Source: Euryodendron excelsum (taxonomy: Eukaryota; Streptophyta; Magnoliopsida; Ericales; Pentaphylacaceae). From it: 64,000 bases of DNA. Below the pieces are notes generated by a model, which ran no database searches, was not told the origin of the DNA, and saw only the letters and a program-made list of their open reading frames with translations. Positions 43,790 through 55,229 of the stretch are shown here, piece by piece (the first letter of the stretch is position 1; the number at the start of each line of letters is the position of its first letter). The stretch spans positions 33,678,818-33,742,817 of the forward strand of contig CM065379.1 in assembly GCA_033060915.1 (NCBI GenBank). The letters are read 5' to 3'. A program made the position numbers and the translations under genes.

Positions 43790-45448
43790 GAACTATGTAG
43801 CACAATTGATTACTTGGACCAGTCTTGTTTCAATCTCCTTTTGGGGTGCATCTTCAACGCGCGGTGGCTCGGTCTTATTTTTGGTCTTGTCCCAACTAAT
43901 AAATTGGTTAAGATGGCCAGCCTTAGCCAAATCCTCCAAGTGGGTCTTGAGATGCCGACATTGCTCTGTTTTGTGCCCCTTCTCACGATGGTAGGAACAG
44001 AACCTCTTTTTGGTCCCGGGATGCTGGGTCACCTCCCAACTTCGGGGGCCACTTAAAGAATGGTTTGTCACGAATCTGGGGCAAGATTTTATAGATGGGG
44101 TCCTTAAAGACTGTATAAACCCCCTCATTCACTTTTCTTCCCCGATTGTTGTTTTCTTGTCGGGGTTTCTTGGCCTCCCTCTTGTTTGTCTTCTCGGCAA
44201 CAACGCTGACCTTTGCTAAACCTGGCTGAGTTATATCCTCATTAGTCTTGCGTAACGCTCAATTCATAGCATCAATTCCTGTATGGTGAGGGTCGGCTTC
44301 TTCATCAAGGACTGCCGCAAACGATGCTCCCTGGGAAGGCCGATTTTGAATTGAGTCACAGCCAGTTGTTTGCTGCACTCATCAATTTCATTGTAAGCCT
44401 CCCAGTAGCGTCATGCGTATACCAGTAATCCTTCCCCTTCTTCTTTCCGCAAGGTCAATAAGAAATGGACCTCCTTCGGCTACAGGCTATTAGCTATGAA
44501 TCAAGCGATGAACAACTCGGTAAGTTGCCTCCAGTTTGAATCGAATCTAGACGACAACTTGTTGAATCATCGTAAGGTTCCGTCCCCTAGACTAGAGGGG
44601 AAGATTCGACACATCAATGTTTGGTCTTCGCACCATACCACCATCAGCTACTTGTAATGCCGAACATGGTTAACTAGGTCGGCCTTTCTGTCGTATAGAG
44701 TGAACTTTGGTGGGGTGGACTTTTGAGGAATTAGGTGGGACTCAATCTCCTCTGTGAATGGTGAGGATGTGATCTGGTCCAGGGACTTTTTGACCAGGTC
44801 ATGGGCTGTGCGTTCCTTAGTCTGTTGCTTCTTATCCTCCAATTTTTTGTTGTACCATTTTTCCCAGTCCTCTCCCTGCTGACCATTTTTCGCACGTTCC
44901 TCATTTAGCAGAGTCTTGGTCCTTCCTCTTCGCCGATCTTCTCACCCGTGGTCATAGCGGCCGGTGCTAGAGGTGTAGCTTTCTCTTGCTCGTGGCGCCA
45001 GGACGTCCCTGCTTCTTGTAGTTCTTCCACGATTTGGGGACCCTTCTCTTCCACTCCTGTCTCTTCTGAAGATTGCCTCTCTTATGACCCAAACTTGGGA
45101 GGTAAGGTAGGCAATCTCTTTGCTTCGCCGCTGAATTTCTCTTTCGGCCAAACGGAGCGTATATTCACTTGGGACTCATCCACTGGAGGGCGAGGGGGCA
45201 AGGTCCCGGTGGTCGTTTCTACAGAAGTTTTGCTCCCAGACATAGTTTGGGTTCCTCCGGAGCTCGTTTGGTGCTTCCTGGCGGCTTTCAGTTGGGGTCT
45301 TTATTTTCGACCTCAGTGTTCTGCCTTGGTGCCAATCTTCTGGGGTAGATTGGCGGTGCACCGAATTAGTTTGATCTTTGCTAGAGGAGGCTCTGTTACC
45401 TCGTTTGTCGTGGTTCTCTCCTTTTCCTCTTCGATCGTTCAAACTCAT
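43790..45448 (-). pseudogene. G2 gag
   Basis: It starts at the ATG at 45448 (MSLNDRRGKGENHDKR), 34 bases from the 5' LTR. A charged N-terminal part at 45448-44648 has in-frame stops. A decayed capsid core includes ADLVNHVRHYK and KIGLPREHRLRQSLMKKP. The knuckle region at 44128-43793 has CSYHREKGHKTEQCRHLK then LEDLAKAGHL, the CxYHxxxGHxTExC arrangement of Tat gag. The antisense open frame at 44948-45490 is a shadow of it. Confidence 0.87.
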
Positions 45449-45461
45449 GGTTTTCTAAGCC

Positions 45462-45481
45462 TTCCCACAGACGGCACCAAT
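45462..45481 (-). other. G2 primer-binding site
   Basis: The element strand reads A, then TTGGTGCCGTCTGTGGGAA, immediately after the 5' LTR end (TTACA). TGGYGCCG-type sites are usual in Tat elements. I do not assign the tRNA. Confidence 0.78.
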
Positions 45482-46084
45482 TGTAAGTGAAATTTTTTGG
45501 AAAGGCTGGGCCGAACACTTAAGCCCACGTTGATGAGTGCAAACTCTTTGCAAGAAAGAGATGTTAGAATGGGTCGCCCCTTATTGGGCCGATCACACTC
45601 CTATGATAAAGTTAGCAAGCTTAATCAAGAGTAGAATGAATAAAAGTTGCGTATATTTGAAGTTAGTTGTCCATACCTGGCTCTTGAGGGTTTGGATATT
45701 TATAATGTGATCGATGGAGTATTTTGCTCCTTGCCTACTAGCAGATCATCATGGCCTGCTAGGTAGGCATCATTGCATACCGCCGACTAACTGCATGCAG
45801 GGCCTGTCTTACCACCATTGAGGAATTCGACTGACTGGACGTGCATGTCGACGTCGCATGGGGAGCCGCTGATGCATTTAATGCTAGTCAGCTCCACTTT
45901 TAATGCTCAGAGACCGCTAGCGATTTGGGCTCGCCTTTCGCGGTTTGGGCCAAAGTCGACATGAGGTCGGCGGCTTGGGCCGGACCGTTCCTTAGTTCTG
46001 AATTTGAGCCGCCAAGCAGCCCAACTGTAATTTGTGTATATTGGGCCTAACCAAATGGGTTGGGCCATGTGCTATTGCCCCACA
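45482..46084 (-). repeat. G2 5' LTR (603 bp)
   Basis: Plus-strand termini are TGTAAGTGAA and TTGCCCCACA. The TATA box on the minus strand is at 45694-45707 (CATTATAAATATCC). It is followed by the GTAAC duplication. The equal length to the other LTR confirms both boundaries. Confidence 0.95.
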
Positions 46085-46451
46085 GTAACCAACCTCTGAA
46101 CCTAGATCATTGTTTTCGAGAGACCAAAATGGAGTTATTTTCCAAAAAGGCTTAAATCTTTCTAAAGGTTGCCAAACAACCTGTTTTCTGAAAACCCTCT
46201 CTTGAGGAAATTTTCAAAAACCTTTTCAAAAATCCTAAGTGTAATCTTCGAATTACACTCAGTTTTAGGTGACCTAACTCACCTTAATCAAGTTAGGTGG
46301 CGACTCCAAATCTTTTTCAAAAGCCCTTACTCAAATCAATTTCCAATTTAAACCTAGTCGCACTCGTCCTTTTAGGAGGATGATTTCTAACGAGAGAGCA
46401 CTGTGTTTTTCTCAGTTGTTTTTATCAAGTGCAAAAAATAGGGGCACGACA
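46085..46451 (+). mobile_element. L2 segment 3: end of E1 3' LTR
   Basis: It continues after the GTAAC duplication with CAACCTCTGAACCTAGATC, and ends GGGGCACGACA at 46451, equivalent to the GGGCGCGACA end of the family. With segments 1 and 2 the LTR totals about 3.85 kb. Confidence 0.9.
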
Positions 46452-47900
46452 TTGAGAACATAATGAAAACCCTCTGAGGTGCTATGGGTAAAAAAGTAGG
46501 GTCATGACAAGATACAAAACTACCGATGCAGTGAAAACCCAAAAACGGACGTTGACATACAACAATGGTAGAGCTGGCATCTGTGAAAACCCGCAAGGGC
46601 ACAGGTGGCAAAAATGGCTAAAATGAGAGGAAAAAAAAGAAAAGAAAAGAAAAAGAGTCAAATCTCCTGATCAGCAATCCAAGACGGCCTTAACGAAGCA
46701 GCAGGGTCTCACGCCTCAACAAATTGGTTAAGGGATGCCAACCGTGGAGAACCTGAATTGGTAATCGATTTCTAAACTCAACATGGCATAATAATAAGTA
46801 TGAATGTCATGAGTCATTTATTAAGATTACTCGATTATATCTTGATATTTGCTAATGAGATGCTAGGATAGATAAAAGTTCAAGGGGCACCTCTCGAAGC
46901 ATTCCCAAGTTTTGAAGGCATCTTCAAAATACAACATTTTGACATCGCGACAAGATCCATCATCCTACTAGCCAAGTCGTAACCAACTGGGGCATGCATC
47001 CCTGTCCATCCTCCATAAACTCTTGCATTCATCGAAGGAAAGGCCTCAAGAAATAAAAGCATGGCAAGAGGCGGACTCCTCATCCAAGTCAAAATTCCTA
47101 GGTGATTGGCTCAAGAGAAGAAGTTCAACTAGATGGAATTCTCATGCTACGTAGGCCCTGGGAAGAGAAGAGAACAGAAGAGAAATGACACACAGCTAGA
47201 GCTGCTCAAGAGACAGAGAATGGGGCAATGTCCCACCCTCTACCTCCCAATCTATCCTAATTCAAACCTTTCCAAACCATGAAGACTGGGGCAATGACCC
47301 ACCATCCTGCTCAAATAAAGAACCAACCGAAGATGCTCAACTTTCTAGATACTTCGAACCCATTAAAAAAGACCTCAACTCCTTCATAAACTAGCTCGAG
47401 ACTCTCAGAGAAGCAAAATCCTTCCAGAGACATCTCAACAAGAATCCTATCTTGCATGACAAAATCAAAACTCAACAGTCAAGCCAACACAGAGGAACTA
47501 CAAACACGGAACAACCTCCCATGACTCTTCAAGTTCAACTCATTTCTAGTAATCTTATCTAGGGCATCCTTCCTAAGAAGCCTCACATGGGCCCCTTCCT
47601 CGCCAGCAGCCTAAACAATTTCAAAAACAATACTCATAAGCTACTAGCCTCTCGAAGGCCTCCTGAAAGCTGAAACTGAAATTCAATCAAGAGAGCAAGG
47701 AGGAGAAGAAGGAATTCTCGCACTATAGTTCCATCCTCTCCAAGCCAACTCTGCAGTTGTTCACACTCCACTTTAACAAAACCTGACTCAACAAATTCCC
47801 AATACGATCACTTGAGTGTACCAGTCACCTCTATCAATTCGAATGACAGTAGCGCTAGTCCTACCCTTGGCTAAAAGCAGCTTTTGTCACTGTCAGCTCA

Positions 47901-47982
47901 GCCATCACCTGTTACATAAATCATCAACCCCCCTGTCAGCCATCACCTGTTGCATAAATCATCAACCCCCCTGTCAGCCATC
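47901..47982 (+). repeat. 38-bp tandem duplication in E2
   Basis: GCCATCACCTGTTACATAAA and the following CAACCCCCCTGTCA recur at 47939, with a third start at 47977. One base differs, so it is recent. Confidence 0.9.
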
Positions 47983-48059
47983 TTGAAGACAAGACAGAAA
48001 GAAAGAGACCCGATAAGAGTTCATCAACAAATAAGAGGTATGTATTAAAAAAAAAAAAA

Positions 48060-48900
48060 AAAAAGAGGTCCTCCAAAATCATTTTCAAAATAATTTTCTA
48101 GCTTTCTTAGATTTTTTCTCAAAAGTTTTAAAATTCAAAATCAAAATCTAGTTTCAAACTTTTTCTTCAAAAGTTTTTGTTCAAAATCATTTCCGGTTTT
48201 CTAAACTTTTATCCTCAAAAAGTTTGGGTTTTAACTTTCATCCTCAAAAAGTTCCTGGTTTCAAATTTTATCCTTCAAAAGTTTACCTCAAACTCGAGTC
48301 TAGTTTCAAACTTTATCCTTCAAAAGTTTACCTCAAAATTCAAGTATGGTTTCAAACTTTATCCTTCAAAACTTTACTTTAAAAATTTCAAATCCTACAC
48401 CAAAAAAAAAAAAAATTCAAATCCTGGTTTTAAACCTTATCTTTCAAAAGTTTATCTCAAAAAATCAAATTCTGGTTTCAAACTTTTTCCTTCAAAAGCT
48501 TTTGTTCAAAATCAATCCTATTGGTTTCCTAAACTCTTTCCTCAAAAGTTCTAAATTCAAAATCAATCCTATCAGTTTCTTAAAACTTTTCCCTTTAAAA
48601 GTTTTTATCTCCCATCAAATGATGGGGTTTCCTGGACTTTCTCCCCTTGCAAAAGAAAAAAGTTCAATTCTAGGCTTTCTAAACCTTTTCCTTCAAAAAG
48701 TTTGTTTTGAATCAATTTCCCAATTTTTAAAATTTTTCCCTTCAAAAAGTTTCTATCCAATTCAAATGTCTAGTTTCCCAAGCTTTCCCTTCAAAAGCCC
48801 CATTTCAAAATGCTTTCAAAGGTTTTCTAAACTTTTTATCCATAAAAGTCATTTCAAAAATCATCTTCAACTTCAAAAATTAGTTTCAAATTCATCAACT
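48060..48900 (+). repeat. Pyrimidine-rich degenerate repeat before E2 3' LTR
   Basis: Repeats of GGTTTCAAACTTTATCCTTC plus AAAAGTTTACCTCAAA, spaced about 45-60 bases. E3 has a closely related tract at 56890-57560. The overlapping open frames of 125 and 192 codons here consist of the repeat in two registers and are not genes. Confidence 0.85.
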
Positions 48901-48971
48901 TCAGTCCCTCCGATCACCCCGTGACCTAAATAGAGCCCTTATTTTATGATTTTCTGTCTCTGACAAACAAA

Positions 48972-48991
48972 AATAGAAAAAGATAAGCAGC
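48972..48991 (+). other. E2 polypurine tract
   Basis: AATAGAAAAAGATAAGCAGC lies directly before L5 (TGTTAGCACC). It parallels the E1 tract at 22452-22470. Confidence 0.8.
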
Positions 48992-49878
48992 TGTTAGCAC
49001 CCCATATTGGCCACTCGGCGATCTCTGGTCCGACCGAAACCACTTACAAACCAACACAAGTATACTCAAGCCCAAACCATCTTTCCAGGTCTAATCTGAT
49101 CTGTCAACTGCTTCACGGGCCCATTGGGCCTAATAGAGGCAAAATGAATATAATGCCCCTCGTACATTAGTCAATCCAATCCAGCCAGACACGCTTTCCA
49201 TAAGACGATAAGTCCATTCAAATTCAAAGTCAAATTTAATAGTCCCATCATTCGAGAAAGTTGATCCCTCATTGACGGTAAGACCATTCAACCCAGTACA
49301 ACACGATCACCGAGAAAGTTTATTCTCTGGATTGGTAAAGTCCCTTTCACACTCATCTCCAAAAACTACATAAGTCCCTAAGATGAAAGAGCGGTTCACT
49401 TCTGGTGCCTGCTAGCCTACTAATGTAAAATGTTTGCTAATTCAGCATGTTCCTCGAGAAAGCACAAACCCCTCAAGAACAAAAGATCGTCCAAGTCTGG
49501 CACAACCTTTGAGACAGTTTATTCCTCAAGGCAGTAAGACCCTTTTAAACCTATCTACTGAGAAAGTACGAATTCCTCAAACAGAAGTCTAGACTAGATC
49601 CAGACCGGTTAACACCGACGCCTACTAGCATGTCCCGGTGAAAAATGACCATTTTGCCCCTAGCGGGCCTGGCGTGTTCTTCGAGAAAGTACCAAGTCCT
49701 CATAACGGTAAGACCACCTTTCTAGGCCGTCCCTAGACGGTCCGGCATGTCCAGTGCCATCTAGTCAACCCCAGTCCTTTTTCGAAGGATTTTCAGTCAA
49801 AATGATCATTTTGCCCCTAGGCATCCAAACGCCCTAGGAAACCATACCGACTCTGGGTATCAAATTGGCAATCCCCCC

Positions 49879-49976
49879 AGTCAAGTCTGGTCAACCCAGT
49901 CAACTCTGGGCAACCCCAATCAACTCTGGTTAACCCCAATCAGCCCTAGTCAACTCTGGTCAACCCAGTCAACCCC
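49879..49976 (+). repeat. GTCAACYCTGG short tandem array in L5
   Basis: About eight units of 11-15 bases (GTCAACCCAGTCAACTCTGG and variants). It is unique to L5 among the copies seen here and lies in U3 upstream of the TATA box. Confidence 0.85.
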
Positions 49977-50327
49977 GAAGCTCTCGAGATGAGGTGACCA
50001 CGATCCGGTCACTCTATTCAACCACATCGACTTTGGGAATCAAACCAACAACCTCTAAGGCACTTTCCAGAGTATTCCCTTCCATTTTTGGTCGAGCCTC
50101 GCCATCCAGCATTTTTCTTTTAAAACCAAAACCTCCTTGCTCCATTTCGAGTGAAGCATAACCAATTTTTAGCCTTAAGTCACTTCAAGAGATGCACACC
50201 AACCACCCAGGCTGTCAAAAGCAGTTACAAATTGACCAGCACCCAACAAGCCCGGTATCCAGCCTTTTTTCCAACCCTCAATAAATTGGCATGCGCCACT
50301 CTTAATGGCGCACAGCCAAAGCTAAGG

Positions 50328-50380
50328 TGTGCACCACTAGAAGTGGCGCACAAATCCTCTAGTTTTGCACTATAAATACA
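50328..50380 (+). promoter_or_regulatory. L5 core promoter
   Basis: The palindrome TGTGCACCACT / AGA / AGTGGCGCACA (one mismatch) is followed 18 bases later by TATAAATACAGACC. The layout matches L1, L3 and L4 on the other strand. Transcription should begin about 30 bases on. Confidence 0.75.
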
Positions 50381-52550
50381 GACCTTCCCCTCTTATTGTT
50401 TTGAGTCAAAAAAAATATCCAGAAACTCTCCCCCTCTCTTCAAATAGCTCTTAGAGCCCTATCTGTCTCTCTCTCGCTCTTGCCAGCCAAGCCCTAGTCC
50501 TAGCCTGAAGGTTTGAAGCTTTAGCCTTTGAGCTCCAAAGCTTTAGCCTCTAAGGTCTGCCCTGCTGCCCAGAAGCTCCCGACGTCCTCCCAAGTCCAAG
50601 GCTCGAGCCTCCATCGAAGAAATAAGAAACCAGATAAGGTAATCCTCTATTTACCTTTTTGTATTCCACACTCTCTCTTCTCCCTCCGAGCCCACTTGGG
50701 TTCTTCTCATTTTTAATCCCCATCTTCTAACCCCCCCTTTCTTGCATGCTTGGAATAAGAGGACGCTAAGTCCATGTCGAGAGCAGACGAGAGAGGACTA
50801 CCGATCGAGACTCCCTTCTTGACTTTCACTCGCCTCATGGCTTAAAAAAACATGATCCCGAAACGATCCTAGTTATTCCATGACTAAGGTTGTCTCGGGA
50901 AACGTGCGACATTCAAAATGAACTGAAACGGTTTATATTTTTGGCCTCTTGCCTTTGTTGTTTTTCAAGTCACGAGCCTAAAGTGATTCTTGCCTTCTAA
51001 TGGCTAGAATGGCTTTAGGCAAAGTGCGATATTCATTTGGATGTCTCAAATCTAAGTTAGGATTTTAGGCCCTAAAACATGTTTTCAAAAGATTCAGTTT
51101 TCGAACCATTTACAAAACTAGCATTTGTTAAACCCTAGAAGTTCAATCCTAGGAAAAACTTGTTTTTACCAACTTAGAAACCTTCCATATTTAAACTAAA
51201 AGCATACCTTTTTCAAAACTCTCAAAAAATCCTCAATTTCCAAATCAATCAAACCTTTCTTTTGCAAACTTTCCTTTTTAAATCAATCGAATCAAAACCT
51301 TGTATTTTAAATCCCTCAAATTACTCCTTTTTCAAACCTTCCAAATTTAAACCCTAAATTAACTCTTCCCAGTTTCGAAACAACCCAAACTTGCATTTTT
51401 CAAGCAAGGAAACAACCCAAATCTTTTTAAAAAAGGAAACAAAACATTTCCAAAACTTTTCAAACCCTTTCAAATATTTCAAATCTTTTCAAATCTTTCT
51501 GAAAGGAAATAAATCAAATCTTTTTCAAAAAGGAAATAAAATCTTCTTAAATAAAATATTTTTAAATCTAATCTTTTCAAATCAAATCAAATCTTTTTAA
51601 ATCTCATATTAATCTTTTCAAATCAAGGAAATATTTCCAAATCCAATCTTCCTGAAAAGAAAACATTTCAAAAATCAAATCTTTCTAAAAATTAAACATT
51701 TTCAAAATCCAATCTTCTCGAAAAGGAAATCTTTCAAAGTCAAACTTTTCTGAAAAGAAAACATTTTTAAATTCAAACTTTTCTAAAAAGGAAACTTTCT
51801 AAAAATGAAAACTCTTTAGAAATAGAAACCTATTTCAAAATTCCAACTCTTTCGAACTCTTGTCCGAACTACGGTTGACTTGATCCTCTTTAAGGAGGTA
51901 TATAGGCAACCCTTCATGGGGTGCGGTCACAACCCTTTTCAAATTTCCAATTCTACAATCCTTTTCAAATTTTCAATTCCACAACCCTTTTTAAATTCCC
52001 AATTCCATAACCATTTTTCAAACTCTTCATCAAACTTTGTTTTCAAATATTTTCTAAGTGAATAACATTAAACATAAGTAACCGGTGAGTCATAATTAGG
52101 TGAGTAAAAGGTGAATAGACATATAGGTACCGCAAAGGTGAGGTAGAGTGATAGTTTTAGGACATCTTCCCTACACATAACCAACCCCTGAACTTAAGAA
52201 TTTTTGTTTCAAAGACCAAAACTGGAGTCAATTTTCAAAAGGGTTTTCTAACATTTTCAGGGTTGTCAAACAACCCTACCTTCTAAAACCCTCTCATGAG
52301 GACATCTTTCAAAAATACTTTCCAAAACCTAAGTTTAACGCTCAGGTATTACTTGGTATAGATGACCTAGCATATCTTAAACATGTTAGGTGGCAACTCC
52401 AAAGACCTTTTCAAAAAGCCCTAATCAATTCCATTTCAAAAGTTCAAATCCCGTCGCCTTTGTCCTTCTATGAGGATGAGTTATAACAAGAGAACACTGT
52501 GCTTTTACCCGAGCCAAAAGGGTTTGGTTAAAAAAAAATGGGACGTGACA

Positions 52551-53963
52551 GGCATTAAGCGGTCATGGGAATGACCTAAAACTCATGTAATTATTTCAAC
52601 GCAGCCTGATGAGGTCTGTTCTTCAATGGTTCATACGCTTGGGTCTAAGGAAAATTAAGACCTGGGGGGAGTTAGTCCTGGCATTCAAAACCCAATACTG
52701 ACACAACATCGGTTTGACCATCGATCGCTTGGCCCTCATGGTAATGACCAAGGGAGAAAAAAAAGGGTTTCAAGACCTATGCCTTGAGATGGAGGGAGTC
52801 CACAGCATAAGTCAATCCCTGTTAGAAGAGAAAGAGAATGTACAGCTATTTGTACAAACCTTTCTGGGGTTGTATTACGAAAAGCTCTACACAAGCATAG
52901 GGAAAGCTTCTTAGAATTGATCATTCAAGAGGAGATGATAGAAAACGGCCTAAAAATTGGAAGGATTGCTGACCCCTATCCCAAAACTGAAGAAAATTCT
53001 ACAAGTGCAGCTAGGAAGATGGCCACAATAAAGGGGGTAAGCAAGAAAGAGGGTGAAGTCTCTGTCATCTTGCCCTTTCAGACTTAACAATACCACCCAT
53101 AGTATCAACCCCTACCATTACTGACTGTTCCTACCACTGGTGTGCCCACTGTTCCCATTATCCAAGCACCTGCTCTTGCCTCAGTTAGGGCACACCCCAA
53201 CTACAATCTCAATTGGCAAGCCCGACGCAACCACACCTTTACTACCTTAGCCTATAACCAAACTAAAGCATATCATAACCTTTTGAAAAGCAACTTGCTA
53301 AGTCCTATAAGTACACATCCACTACCGAGTCCTCTACCACCTACTTTTGATACCGCCCTCACATGCAAGTACCATTCAAGGGGGCAGGGGTATGACACAA
53401 AGAGATGCTTTTCTCTTAAGCACAAGATACAAGATCTAATTAATAAGATCATAAACACACAGCCAGTGAACCCCGCTCTGATCCCCAATGTCAAAACAAA
53501 CCCCCCACTAGATCAAACTATTAGTATAATCACAGAAGATGAAGCTGACCTAGAGAGAATCATAGCTACAGAGTACTTTAAAGGTCAATGGGAAGCCGAT
53601 AAGGAAAGTGACTGGGAAGAAGAGCTCCCGTCATGCCCAATCTATTTCTATGACCTGAATGCAGTGTTTGCCTCCTTTGATTGGCCTATCAAAGGACCCT
53701 TACTTGCAGAGGGGATTCCCACAGAGGACGTGACCTCTCATGGATGGGGAGATGAATTCCTGCACCCTGCGCCTGCCATGGTTGAACCTATTCTGCCAAA
53801 GAACCCTTGGCCCATGACTGAGTTTGACTATAAAGATATGGGCTGGGGCACTAAAGAGCCAAAAGTACCAGTAATACCGTTCAAATGCAAAGAAGGCGAG
53901 CTCACCAACTTGTTTGCTAAGTATGACCAGAAGGAGGCCATTGGAGAAGCTAAAAAGAAATAA
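52551..53963 (+). pseudogene. E3 gag (5'-truncated)
   Basis: It aligns with E1 gag from about codon 160 on. Core motifs are SVLQWFIRLGLRK, LTIDRLALMVMTKG and FLGLYYEKLYTSIG. A one-base shift near 52905 is followed by EEMIENGLKIGRIADP. The 273-codon frame at 53142-53963 covers the proline-rich linker (HPLPSPLPPTFDTAL), a zinc-knuckle-like CKYHSRGQGYDTKRC, LKHKIQDLINKI, an acidic stretch, and a C-terminal part (CPIYFYDLNAVF, DYKDMGWGTKEP) ending in Lys-rich residues. Its capsid function is inferred from the family. It is followed by no protease or polymerase. Confidence 0.87.
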
Positions 53964-53969
53964 GACAAG

Positions 53970-55225
53970 AAAGAACAATTGCAAGTCCTAGGGTAAATGT
54001 ATGCAAGGAATGAATCCACAAACCAACATTTACTATTTTAAGATGTTGCTAAAATTTTGAAAAAGAGCTTTATAAATTAAGCAATTTCCCTTTAAATGAA
54101 CAGAGGCCCTCAATTCCTCTACCATATAGTAAAAAATAACCTTTGCAATACCCACTTGAGCTAGTTACATTTCTTTCCAAAAAATTGACCCAAGAGTCAC
54201 CAACCACACTAGTTAAGGCAAAATTGTGAATGCATAAGTAAGTAGGGAAAAAATTGCAATAGCAATCTTCAAAGGGGCACAACATTAATGGCATCCCCAG
54301 TAGTGAACATAAGAGTACAGGTTGAAGAGGAAAAAAGAAGAAGCCTTTTTTTGAGCCCAATTAATGAGTAAGTGCTTTCAAAACAAAGAAAGAGAGAAAA
54401 GTACCAACACAAGAAGGGACGACACAAGAGCGATCCTCTCGACAAGGAGAAAAGTCCTGGGAAATGACAAGAGCTTCTTGACAAAGGAGTTCAAGGGTCT
54501 TCAGGAGCCTAGCAAATGCAATAGGTTTGAGTCTTTATCCTCTTTTTCAAAACCCTCATAACCATGCCCACATTACGATCTAAATAAAAGCCCTCTCAGA
54601 TTAGAAAAAATTGTTTAGTCTAAATAAGCTTAAACAAGAAAACAGTATCACCTAAAAAAGAATGGTAAATACTAGGGCAAAATTCACTTCTTGTAACAGG
54701 TGGTTCTAGTTCATACAACCTCTGATGGAGATAAAGATCAAAACCTATGTTCCCTTCCATTTCATACCACCCCTGAACCTAACCTATGCTACGGTCCTAA
54801 AAGAAGCCTCCTTTTTTTTGAAGGAAATGTTTAAAGATTACAAAGGTTTAAAATGTCCATGAGCCGACCCATGGCTCCAAAATAATAGCATGAAAAGAAA
54901 ACATATAAGAAAATCTACTCCAAATCCAAGTGGTAACTACAGAAGCTGAAAAAGAAATAAATAAGACCACTGAAAGCCCCTGCATCATGAGGAGGTGGTT
55001 GACTACTGGAAGCCCCTGCATCATATGGTCTTTATAAGAACGATTAATCTCGTAAAGGAAGTATTAGGCTCTACAAGCAACAAAAAAATCAAGATCCAAA
55101 AAACAACATAAGAAATCTAGTACTTACCCAGCGGGCCTCCATTTATGCCAGCCAGGCAGTCCAGTCAGCTACCTCTTCCTAATGTCGGTTCTGCATGGCC
55201 ACGTGCTCCTTCTGAGAAACAAACC
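53970..55225 (+). other. E3 spacer, no recognisable gene
   Basis: AT-rich sequence with small random frames. It contains a short direct duplication of GAAAGCCCCTGCATCAT-type sequence at about 54974 and 55009. No pol or env motif is visible on either strand. Confidence 0.5.
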
Positions 55226-55229
55226 GCTG

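Larger units (their letters stand above)
36201..46084 (-). mobile_element. G2: Tat-lineage Ty3/gypsy element with antisense gene
   Basis: This is a complete structure on the minus strand. LTRs are 603 bp each, with a polypurine tract, a primer-binding site, gag, protease, reverse transcriptase, RNase H, a second archaeal-type RNase H, and integrase. A plus-strand extra gene lies between integrase and the 3' LTR. It is flanked by GTAAC (36196-36200 and 46085-46089) and inserted in L2. Two consecutive RNase H domains are characteristic of the Tat lineage. All genes have stops, so this copy is non-functional. Confidence 0.95.
1736..46451 (+). mobile_element. E1: long-LTR gag-only element, host of nested insertions
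   Basis: This old plus-strand LTR retrotransposon is reconstructed from pieces. It has a leader (about 1736-3127), gag (3128-4399, 9457-9474, 19361-about 19480), a 3' internal region (to 22470), a polypurine tract (22452-22470) and a 3' LTR (22471-46451 in three segments). Between these lie L1, G1, L3 with L4, and G2. Removing them leaves roughly 10 kb. No protease, reverse transcriptase or integrase is recognisable in any E1 piece. The 5' LTR is not seen and the left boundary is only approximate. The gag type resembles Tat/Ogre-lineage elements. A gag-only element with multi-kilobase LTRs is best described as non-autonomous. Confidence 0.7.
46452..48991 (+). mobile_element. E2: 3' internal remnant of a second long-LTR element
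   Basis: The sequence shares short stretches with the E1 3' region: ACAGAGAATGGGGCAATG near 47213 (E1 near 21625), and TTATGATTTTCTGTCTCTGAC near 48944 (E1 near 22425). It ends in a purine tract and 3' LTR L5. It begins abruptly at the end of L2 with no primer-binding site or leader, so E2's 5' part was lost. No gene is recognisable; the small frames at 46387-47092 have no family I know. Confidence 0.7.
48992..52550 (+). mobile_element. L5: 3' long LTR of E2 (3559 bp)
   Basis: It starts TGTTAGCACC and ends GGGACGTGACA. U3 holds a short GTCAACYCTGG array (49879-49976), GGCATCCAAACGCCC-type sequence, and a palindrome at 50328-50352. The TATA box TATAAATACAGACC is at 50371. A CT-rich leader and donor-like AAG/GTAATC lie at 50639. 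Then come the conserved CCCACTTGGGT segment, a pyrimidine-rich tract (51060-52060) and the conserved GGGTGCGGTCACAACC island near 51920. It is the only uninterrupted plus-oriented copy. Confidence 0.92.

Noticed and set aside
43652..44056. 134-codon plus-strand open frame
   Set aside because: It is the shadow of the G2 gag zinc-knuckle region on the minus strand.
44948..45490. 180-codon plus-strand open frame
   Set aside because: It lies antisense to the G2 gag and has no family features; the minus-strand gag motifs and start codon explain this stretch.
48177..48924. Overlapping open frames of 125 and 192 codons
   Set aside because: Both consist of Phe/Lys/Ser-rich translations of the same pyrimidine-rich repeat in different registers, with no domain.
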